A stretch of DNA of 64,000 bases. Origin: Gordionus sp. m RMFG-2023 (taxonomy: Eukaryota > Nematomorpha > Gordioida > Chordodea > Parachordodidae). Of this stretch, positions 46,801 to 58,800 are shown one piece after another. The notes beneath the pieces are model-generated. The model was not told the origin of the DNA, searched no databases, and was given only the letters and a program-made list of their open reading frames with translations. The stretch is from positions 86,715,561-86,779,560 of the forward strand of contig NC_088775.1 of NCBI RefSeq assembly GCF_954871325.1. Direction: 5' to 3'. Position 1 is the stretch's first letter, and every line of letters starts with the position of its first letter. Position numbers and translations under genes: made by a program.

Positions 46801-49800
46801 ACATTTTAATATTCCATTAAAAATGGCTTATATTATTTTTTACGTTAGATTCGGGCAAATTGCGCGAGATAATTTTTATGGAATTTTTGATATTTAGGAC
46901 ACAGCCTTATGAAATAAAATAATCTCATCTTTATTTGGTACAATATGTTTTATTTGCATGGCGGTCGATGATGTCTCTAATCAATGACAAAGAGTTAATT
47001 TAGAAATATTATAATTTTTAGCTATGCTCTTTGAGTATCATGATTTAGAAATTTAATAGCCTCAATTCTTTAGGCTGTGTCCTAAATATCAAAAATTGCA
47101 TAAAAATTATCTCGCGCAATTTGCGCGAATCTAACGAAAAAAATAATATAAGCCATTTTTAATGGTAAATTAAAATGTTGGCCTAAATGATTTTTTCGAT
47201 TTTGCGCAAATCATGTGATTATTAAAAATTATACGACTCGTAAAACTTTAATCATTTTTTCCTTAAACTTTTGCAAATTGAGGGAATAAAAATGGTGAAC
47301 GAATATCAATTGATGGAAACTATAAGACCATATAGATATTTAGGGTGTACAAGTGACCTTAAATATAGAGACACCGCTGGTAGTAAAATAAAATGGGAGG
47401 AGATTGGTAAGAAATATGATCTTACTTATGATGAAATAAAAAAAAAATTAGCTGGAATAAAGGCAAAGTTTAATAAAATTTTTGCTATATCCACAAAATC
47501 AGGTATAATTATAAATATATATAAATATTATTTTATATTTAAGGTTCTGGTGCTAATGTTTTGAATAGCAAGCAGCTCCAATTTATTGAGGATTATCATT
47601 GGCTTAAGGAAAATGTGGTTGATATCTGCAAGCATTCAGAGGGTAGTTTCAGTTTGAAACTATCCAATGATGCTACTCATAAACAAATATCTTCACATGT
47701 ATTATAACATGAAATTAGAACTATATAATAATCTATATTTTAGGATTATGAGCCAATCATTCAAGATGTGCTGAATGTTCAAACATCATCACAAGCATTA
47801 TAACATGAAATTAGATCTATATAATAAATATATCTTAAATGATATAGTTAATTCATTTAGTCCTATAGACATGAATATGTCTGAGAATGAAATATTAGAA
47901 GTTGAATATTTATTATATATTTTATTAATTTAATAATAGTTAGACAATTCTAATAAAGAAAATATTTCTCCTTGTACCTCTAAAAGGAAAAATTTGGAAA
48001 ATTCTAAATCTAAAAGAATAAACAAAATTAAAAAATATGATACTGAAAAGATGGATATATTTAAAGGTAAATATTTATTATATTTAATAATTATTTATTT
48101 TTGAAATAGATTTTGCAAAAAAAGTATTATATGATGATGATATTCATCATGTTCAGGGATTTTTTAAATCCTTCCAAACAACTTATAATCGTATGACTGA
48201 AAAAGAAATTTATGAAATGAAAATTTCAGAATTTATATTTATTTATATATAATCTTTTATACATATTACATTCTTATATCTTAATTTTTAATACCATATT
48301 TATAATGTTTAACATATTTTGTATATTTTTATAATAAAATTTTTTATATTTAATGTTAAAAAGTGTAAATTTATTCATTGTAGCAGTCTTCCTCATTAAA
48401 TTAATTACAAATATCTTACTTATACATTATAATCAAAACAACACTTTTTATAAGTAATGAATGCAACAAATGCCCATTTTATAGTGATCATAAGCAAATG
48501 AACAAAAAAAAATCCTAATAGGAATCTAATTAAATCTCAAAATTTAAGTTAAATGAGGGAGCTGCCAGAAATATCAAGAGCCAAAATTGACTGTATATTA
48601 TACTTGTAGAGAAACCTAATATAAAATATTATTGTATAAAGTTAAAAATATTTCAATCCTGAAAATGCTTCCCCTTGACAGAAATTGTATTGGTTGGAAT
48701 AAATATGGCTATTGCTAGACAGAGGTTCAGTACTCTCTAATTCTCATCTTGTTTTCGAAATCGATCATTATTTTGAACTGAATAAGCGGAAAGAAGTGTA
48801 TTGTCAAGTGCTTCAATAAAAAATCAGGGTCATTCCATGACAAATCAACCACGATTCGGCCGACCCCCTTCGATTTTTTTAAAATTTCGTAAGCAAAGAA
48901 AGGTCAATGTAACTAAGAAATAGCCAAAATTTTAGCCTCCTGACATTTATATTTTTGAAGATATTAGGGTTCAAAGTGGCAAAAATGACGTATTTTTACC
49001 ATTATCTGCCTTCATTCAATTAAGCATATCTTAAAAACTACATAATTGTAAATAACAAATTTAATATCAAAATTACGTACAAAGATTCTACTTTTAGATA
49101 AAAAAAATTTTTTATTTTTTTTTCCAATTTCCGGTCATTTTATTTAATATATAAGGACTAAAACAATTTTTTGGAAATAATACGACCTTCAATTTTTTTA
49201 AAAAATTTAGTAGACATTATTAAACTCTTCCTTTATATTTATAAAAAAAAATTGGTCTGGGACGCTGCCATCTTCATTCTCAAAATCGATAAAAATGTTT
49301 AGAAAAGTGTATAAATATTTCCCTGAAAGGGGGCGTCTTTGTATAAAATTATATATTAATCAGTTTTTAATGGTTTTTCTTGGACTATTTGATATAATTT
49401 AAAGGATTATTTATCTTGTAAGTGAAAATAACAATAAATGGGGCTTTCATTCAATTATAGAAATTGTCTATCGATAAAAGAAATTCAATTTATTACTTTA
49501 TTATAAAATTTTTTGCCCATATAACATATATTTAATGAATATTAATAAAATATATTCAACCAAGTTTATAGTTCTTGAATATATGAATCATAATCTTATC
49601 CATTTCATAGACGCCAAAAATAATATCAAAATTTTCTCTACTCAATTTTTTAAAATAATTTGATATTTTTAAAATATTACAATTATGAAATTATATACAA
49701 AATAAAAGTATTATCATAAAATTACCCAAAACAATATAAATATTGGATCGGATTTTCTAAAATCGGCATAGCCTTACTAAATTAGAATAACAATAAATAA

Positions 49801-52800
49801 GTGTTTCAATTAATAAAATAAATAAAAATTTTAAAATTGATTCGCGCCCAGCGAGATCATTTGTCATTAAAATTTTTAATCAATTAATTTTTATATTTAA
49901 AGAAACTAATGGTTGGTACTTAGAGATATTAATTTATAAAACAATATTTATTAATTCATATTTTATCATTAACCTGTCAAAATGATTATTTTATTATATC
50001 AAAATGTCAAAATGATTATTTTATTATATCAAAGTACAAGTATTTTTTGTTCATGGGAAATATTTCGGGCGCGAAAGGGTTTTAATCATTCAATAACACA
50101 TGCTCACTATATTAATTCATTTTTTAATAAATTTCTTGGTATTTTGATTTCTATCAACACCTAACCCCAAGCCTGGAAAAACTATAGACGAATATACAGT
50201 TAAAATTGTACAAGAATTTTATTGTATGGACGAAATAAGCAGAATCATGCCAGGCAAGAAAGATTGCGTTTCGATTTTGACCAAAGACGGAAAAAAGAAT
50301 ACCATACATAAGAGATTAATTTTAGATAATTTGAAAAAAATTTATATATTTTTTAAAGAAATGAGGCCTGATGTTAAAATTGGTTTTTCGAAATTCGCAA
50401 GCATTCGCCCAAAAATTATATACTTGTTGAAGGTAGTGGTACACATGTATGTGATTGCAGCTACCACCAAAATTTAAATTAATGATCATTGGATCAAATT
50501 TAACCAATGATATGTTGCCCTTTAAAACATACAAACATATTTTACACTTAATAATTTGTAATTGGCCTCAACCATCCAGTTATATGGGCAAATGTGATAA
50601 TTGTTTAGGGTCAACACATTTACGCGATCAAATAGAAATATTGTTTCGTTCTAAGGACATCGAATTTATAACATACAAACAATGGCTATCCGTAGATAGA
50701 ACCACTCTTGAAACAATAACCAAACCAGTAGGTGAATTTATCAATGCCTTTTTTAAAAAAAATGGAATCTTTATCATTTTTTTATTTCAACGCAACAATC
50801 GTTGTATCAAAACAATCTAAAATTGAACTTAGACGAAGACCAATATTTAATTTTGTGATTTTTAAGAAAACTATAGATTTATACTTTAGGATGAAGTACA
50901 AAATTATCATTGGAATAGGGCTCAATCCACTGTTCACCCTTTTGTTATATATTATAAAGATAATTTTGCCAATATTTGTTGCCTAAATTATGTAATGATA
51001 TCCGAATCTTTGCAACACAATACAATAGCAGTACATAACTTTAAAAAAACATTGCTAAATTTTTTAATTAATAAAATTTTTTGTTTTCCGGTGGATCCGC
51101 TGCACAGTATAAAAATCGTAAAAATTTTATTAATATTTGCTATCATGAGATGGATTTCGGGGTACAGGCGAAATGGCATTTTTCTGCTACAGCACACGGG
51201 AAAAGTGTTTGTGATGGGATTGGTGGCACTGTTAAAAGATTAGCCTCTAGAGCTAGTTTACAAGGCCTTACTCAAAGTACACATCATATGAATTGTACGA
51301 GTTAGCTAAAGAAAATATTAATGTCATATATTTTGAATAGATGACCAAAATAAATAATGATTACGAAGATCTATTACTCAGGGAAAGATTTTAAAAACTA
51401 GATCTATACCTGGAACACACAAAATACACACCTTGATTCCAACAGATCTACATAATTTAAAAGTAAAATGTATTCCAATTCAATAGAAAGTACTTTAGAA
51501 TAGTTATCATATAATGATGAAAGTATAATTATTGAAGAAATATCAGGATACCTAACGTATCCTTATGATTCTAATTGGTGGTTAGCTTTGTTTTAGTGAA
51601 AAATCAAAAGCAGGAAGAAATATATATAAAGTTTCTACACCCATCCGGACCTTCTAATTCCTTTACATTTCCAAGTATAGACGACACTCTTTGCTTGCCC
51701 AAATGTCATATCTTAACATTAGTTTCACTGTTAAATGCTACTGGCCGTAGTTATACTATACATTGTCGTCACAAGAAAGTAAATGCGCTACCGAAAAATT
51801 AGAATCTTTTAAAAGTGAGTTTAAATTTAAATTATATCAATTTTTTTAATATTTAGGGCGCCATATATGAAATGCACAAGATTCTGGTTCATATATTCAA
51901 GAACTCGAAACTTAATTGAACATATTTTATTAATATTTATTAAATATATGTTATATGGGCAAAAATTTTTATAATAAATTATAAATAAAGTAATAAATTG
52001 AATTTCTTTTATCGATAGACAATTTCTATAATTGAATGAAAGCTCCATTTATTGTTATTTTCACTTACAAGATGAATAATCCTTTTAATTATATCAAATA
52101 GTTCAAGAAAAACCATTAAAAAATTATTAATATATAATTTTATACAAAGACGCCCCCTTTCGGGAAAATATTTATACACTTTCCTAAACATTTTTATCCA
52201 TTTTGAGAATGAAGATGGCCGCGTCCCAGACCAATTTTTTTTTATAAATATAAAGGAAGAGTTTAATAATGTCTACTAAATTTTTTAAAAAAATTGAAGG
52301 TCGTATTATTTCCAAAAAATCGTTTTTAGTCCTTATATATTAAATAAAATGACCGGAAATTGGAAAAAAAATAAAAATTTTTATTTATCTAAAAGTAGAA
52401 TCTTTGTACGTAATTTTGATATTAAATTTGTTATTTACAATTATGTAGTTTTTAAGATATGCTTAATTGAATGAAGGCAGATAATGGTAAAAATACGTCA
52501 TTTTTGCCACTTTGAACCCTAATATCTTCAAAAATATAAATGTTAGGAGGCTAAAATTTTGGCTATTTCTTAGTTACATTGACCTTTCTTTGCTTACCAA
52601 ATTTTAAAAAAATCGTAGGGGGTCGGCCGAAAATCTCATTTTTTTTTGCTCATTTGACGTGGAATGACTCATCAGGTTTTATGATCTTCATCTGACAATA
52701 ATATTTGCTCTCGGAGATCATGATTTAGACACATCTCCTTTGATTTCAATAAAGAAAATTAGAGAATCCAAAATGTCGTGATAACTTTCCTAATTTAAAA

Positions 52801-55800
52801 TCGTGCATCATTAAGAGATGAATGGAAATCGCCGAAAAATGCATATTAATTATATTTTAAACAAGTTTGCCATTTTAAATTTCGAGGAAAGAACAAGGGG
52901 GGCCGGGCAAAATAAAATCAGAAAATATTAGCCAGAGTTGACATAGAGTTTGATCGCAAAGATGCATCAAATGAGAAGTTTTATTGTCACACCAGGAGAA
53001 TAGGGTATAAAATTATTTCGATAAAGGGTAATTCAAGTGGAGAAAAATAAAAATTATTCTCCTCTGCATCTTATGATGCAGCCAAAAAACTTAAATTATA
53101 TAATATAACCTTTTTATTTAAAAAATGATATACTACGTGTCCTATAGTGAAGGTCAACGGTCCGGTCCTATCGGTCTTGGACCGGGACCGATCTTTTTTT
53201 GAGGACTGTGGTCCGGATCAGTCTTTTTATCTTTTACGGTCCAGACCGTGGTCCGGACCGGTCTTTTATTATTATTTAAGTTTGCTTTACTATTCAATTA
53301 ATATATTTTATTTTATGATATTTTTTCTAGATGAGTTATTTTAGATTTTGTTAATTTTTATTTTACAATATGAAAACCATAAGTTTGTCTAAGAAACATT
53401 TTACTTATAGTCACAATAAAAAACATAGAGTATGTGTTCACTGCAGTACCAAATTTAATGTATCGTCAGCAACAAGTAACAAAATAATTGTTTATAATTT
53501 TTTAAGCAATAAATTAATCAAAATAAGCAGTATTATTATTAAAATATTTTGGTTATTATTTATATAGTTCTATTTTTTCTTAAAACTGTCTGAATAATTC
53601 ATTGTCAAAATAACTTAACCTTATTCATAATAAAATAATTAGGTACCTTAAGCAGACATCTGATAAAACATAAAATATATATTTCTAATGATGAAAATGA
53701 AAATATCTCAAAATCACAATCTACTCTTAATTTTAATATGCCCTCCACAAGCACAAAATCACTTTCTTCAATACCATTGGATAAATTTTATTGTTTATAT
53801 AATACTCTTATATTTAATAAAATGATAAAACAAATTAAATTAGGTTAAAAAAGTTTTTTAAACAAATAAAAAGTCCGGTCATTTAGGACCACGGTCTAGA
53901 TCGATCTTTTTCTTAAGGACCGTGGTCCGGTCCGAGGATATCGGTCCAGTTCGGACCAAAGACCGGACCGTGACCTTCACTAGTGTCCTATTATAAATTT
54001 TAAAAATAAGTGTCCAACCTTTAATGTGCAAATCGTATTGCACGACAGAGTTGAGATGAACGCTGCAGGCCTCGCAGTAAAATTGGGATACCTTACAATT
54101 GTCGATTTTTACAATCTTCCCTATTTTAAAAAAATATAAATAAATTAGTATAGTGTGTGTGTATATATATAGTATTATGAATATCTTATTTACTTTGTTG
54201 GTGCACTCATATAATCCCAAATGAAATCCCTTATAAACTTAAACCTCTCTTAATAAATATTTTTAAAAATTGGAATTTTGGGGAAAATTCCTAATTAAGC
54301 TATCTCAAAAAAATCGTTTTTATTTGCGCTCACGTGAAAGAATTATGGCGCCAAATATTTCCAAAAGAAATTAATCGCTAACTTCGTTTACATAGAAAAT
54401 AAAAATCATTTTTAAACCAATAAATTTATTGAAAAAAATGATCGTATCTTCTATCAACTCATAAACATGTGAATGAACGAATCGATTTACCTTCTTCTAC
54501 CGCCTGTTTAGCGGCTTCAAAAGATTCGGCCCGCTGAATGTGTCTTTCTGTTTTGGTGTGGGCTTCGTGGAGATATTCAGTAAGAAATTTCGCGTTACAC
54601 GCTTCGCATTTTATAGTAGCTTTAGCGTATTTCGCCTTCCTTCGAATATAAAAAAAAATTATTCACTTTTAGAAATAATCACATTCATATTTCATTTGAG
54701 TAAGGACTAGGATTAAAAAAAAAGATTTTCAGTTTACCAAATGCAATCTTTGGTTAGGTTTTTTTAATTCCTCAATTCCGTTTTGCTGTTGACATCCATG
54801 CGCATGCCCATCATCGACCATATGCTCATCCGATTATTATAGGGGCATGAGTTAGAGTCAACTCAAAACATTATCCCCCCCCATCACCAGATTAAAAAAA
54901 CTAAGTTACAATAGGTAGCGTGGCATGGATTTTTTAAAATCGTTTTCATGTAAAAATAAAGATTAAATGAATATAAAATTGTTGGGCTAGACACTTGGAA
55001 ACCACAACCCATCGAACCCGGGGTAATATGGACCTGGAGCGGTTTCAAATCCTCTAGGAAAATAGGTTTCGATTAAGTTCCTTGTTATCAAAATTTCCGC
55101 TAAATAGAGTCAAAAATTTTCACATTCATGGTGAGCATGTTTTTTCTCGTAAAAAATATTCATTTTGAAAAAAATAAATAATATATTTTTGAATTTTGGT
55201 AGAAATAAAAACATCATATATCATCCTCAAAATATTGGTTATATATTATATATATATAAGTGAAATAAAGAAAAGGAAAGGAAAACTCAGTAAATGTAAT
55301 TACTAATTAGATTTGTGGTAAAAAAAAATAAAATAAATCCCTATCATATCATCTCTGTCCATCCATATCTATCTAAAAAAAAACTAGTGAAAAAAAATGT
55401 AATTAGATTTAATACGAATCACTCAAAAAAATATATAAGGAGTAAGGGAGGGATGGTAGATGGGATAATATTAGTTTATATTATTATTATACGATAATAT
55501 AATTTTTGATCAATACCATTTTTTTTTGTTGCTGGCAAAGTGGCAATAGAGTATTAAAACACATTATCTATAACTGCGAAGATGTGTATTTATTTATATT
55601 TATACAAAAAAAAATACCACAAGTTGAATAAATTAAAGTAGGAACTACCAGTGCTCATAAATAAATATTATTTCTATATTTATAACAAAAAAAGGAGAAG
55701 GGAGTGTTAATTTTAATAAAAAGGAGTTTAGTAAGTAGTGCCAAAAATGTAAAGCACATGACGAATATCGGTTTGGTGTTCCGGTTTGTAAAAATAATAA

Positions 55801-58800
55801 TATCGGTTCGGGTTTAACCTTTAAAACCCGGTTCGAGTATTTCGACAAATTACGTATAAAATGAGAACCCTTTTTTTTAAAAAAAAACAACTTTATCTAA
55901 TAAGACTTCATAAAGAAACTAATGCCCATTTAATCATTTATTAATATACTGTTGTCAAAAAGCCAGATTTGGGTATCAAGATTTTAGCCAAAATAATATT
56001 GTATAAACCTCAAGATTCGGCAAGTAGAAGCCAATGACATATAATAATATCTAGACTGACGATGCATTCATTAAAAGTGTACGTCAATAAAAACAGCTGG
56101 GGACGCTATTTTGAGTAAAAATTTTAAATGAGAAGCCAATTTATTCCTACATCTGTGATGCAAACTTAAAAAGAATTGATCATCGAGATAATAAGGAAAC
56201 AAGTTATCAATTTAATAGTAGTTTTTAACATGAGAGAATAATTAAGATATATGGGTTATCAATGGCGGGTCCAGCTGATTTGCATTCAAATGCATTTTTA
56301 TGGATGCATCGTCAGTCTAGGTATAATTATATGTCATTGGTAGAAGCCCAAACCTTTATGCCATCCATGAGCAGAATCATCAGACGTACAGAATATTATC
56401 TTGGTTATAATCTTATTCGAGCCGTTTTTAAAAATCGACCCGAATCGGGCTTTTGAACAACAACTAACTAATAACCTTAAATTCATAATTTATCAAATAA
56501 AACGGTAGTATTTTAATCAAAATAAATAATTTAAATGAATTTTCATTGAACGCCGTGGTAAATTTATTTATATCATATTTTCGGAATTGATTTATAATTT
56601 ATAAGGAAAATGAAGCTTTTTTTTATGGTTGAGAATATTCATATAGGTCAACTTGGGTAGCTGGGCATTTCCACCCATAGCCAAATACGAAAATAATTAA
56701 TATCGAGAATGCCGATTTCAATCAAAAGTGATAATATAAACAGTTTAAAATATCAAGGGTTCAAAGATCCTTTTCCAGAGGTTCGGTTCAAATGTCAAAA
56801 AATTTTTGAAGGTTCAATAAAAAAACATAACAATTTAAGCGGTTTGGATTCCTGGGAAAAAATTGTGTTTTTAAATTTTTCCTTTGAAATATGCTATTAG
56901 CCGAATAAAAATTCACCCACCCAGAGAAAAAAAATCATGGGTGGTCCTAAAAATGTTCATCTCTTCAGCGGGTCGCTGATAAAATTAGAAATTATTGTTG
57001 ACAGGATGACAATTTTGAGAAATAGTTTGAGTCTTAGATCACATGTTTTTTTTTAAAAATAAACAAAAAAAGGTAGATGCTCTGATCCCTCATCTACCGG
57101 TAAAACAAAAAATAATTACATTTTTGAAAGAAAAAAATAATCGATTTGGAATAAAATAAATAAAGGTAGTTTGTCAAAAAAAAAGAGTGACAATTATTTA
57201 ATTAAGTTAAAGTTTTTAAGTGGCAAATTAAAAAAGATAATAAATATAAAAGCGATTTATTTATACTATAATTAATTTTCATTTTTCAATTTAAAGCCAG
57301 CTGGGTCAAACTGTGGGAGTTCTGCCCTCTTTGACTAAAATCCCTATGCACCAAACTCATTTCCAGCATCCATTCTCTAGGATTTAATCGGACCGAACTG
57401 TTTACTCAAAATGGATGCTCTAAAAGGTGATTAGAAAATATAATCCATGTTATGAACGGGACACGTATTCAAGAATGTGTATCCCAATGAATCCCTGACA
57501 ATTTTTTTGTTGGTTTAAATGTATGTGGAAAAATTTATATTGAAAAAAAACGAATAAAAATAATAGTCCAAAAGTTTATGGAAGACAAAATTGTCGAAAA
57601 TTTTGGGGTAAGATTGCAAATTGTGGAATACAATGAAAAAACATCCATTTTGAATATTTTTGTATAACTATCCGAACCGCGTATTGATCTTAAATTTTTC
57701 ATTCGGGCTGGATTTGGCTAAGTCAACATTTAAATTTTCCTCCTCTTAAATTTGATTTTGTAAATATTATTTTTTTTGGAGAAATTAACACCAAATATTT
57801 TAAAAAAAGCGTATCCAATATTTTTTCCGGTCTTATTAGTAGTTATACTTGTAGTCTTCATTATGAAAAATAAATTTTGTGTTGTCTTTAAATGCAAGTA
57901 TTTGCAAATCGTTAAAATCTGTTTTTTTACATATTTTTTAGGTGAGGGATTGTAAATGCTTAAAAACCAATAATATCCATATGATGTGGCTTTACAAATT
58001 GATGATGAATTCTAATTAGTTTATCAATATTATAATTTTACAATATCTGCTTTGACCTCGTATTTTTTTTTAATTTCTAATAATATTAAAGCCATTCTTA
58101 TTTTCTATATTTTAATAACTAATTTTTGATTTAGTTGCATTTATTTAATGAATCCAAAAAATCATTAGTTTTTATATATGGGGAATCAAAAAAATTTGAA
58201 TATCCAGAATTATATAAACTTGCCCTTATAGTATTTGCGGTTCCTATAACACAAGTATCTGTTAAAAGGGATTTTTAGGGGCTAAAATTTATGTTATCGT
58301 CACAACGAACAAATATGAATCTACTTATATTAGAAATTATACTTATTATACGTCCGAATAATATTTAAAAATGAGTTATAAACAAATATGAATCTACTTA
58401 TATTATAAATTATACTTATTATACGTCCGAATAATATTTAAAAATGAGTTATAATTCTTATATATTTTATATAATATATATATTATTCATAGATATTTAT
58501 GATAAAAATAAATTAATTTAATCTATTTTATAGATAAACAATATTATTATTAGCTTAAGTGATGGCAAAAATTTTAATTAATAATATTCACAATTAAAAT
58601 CATTGTACGATGGTTGTTGCTTCAATAAAAATAATTTAGAAAAAAATTTATAATCGTAATGAGCCTTTACAATTAGCTGAACCGAAACATTATAAATGAA
58701 GGTTCGGGTCCCTCTTATATATATATATATAGATGTTTGAAAATTATACTCGTTTATCTAGGAATTAATTGATTTTTAATTATTTTTTTCTTATATTGTT

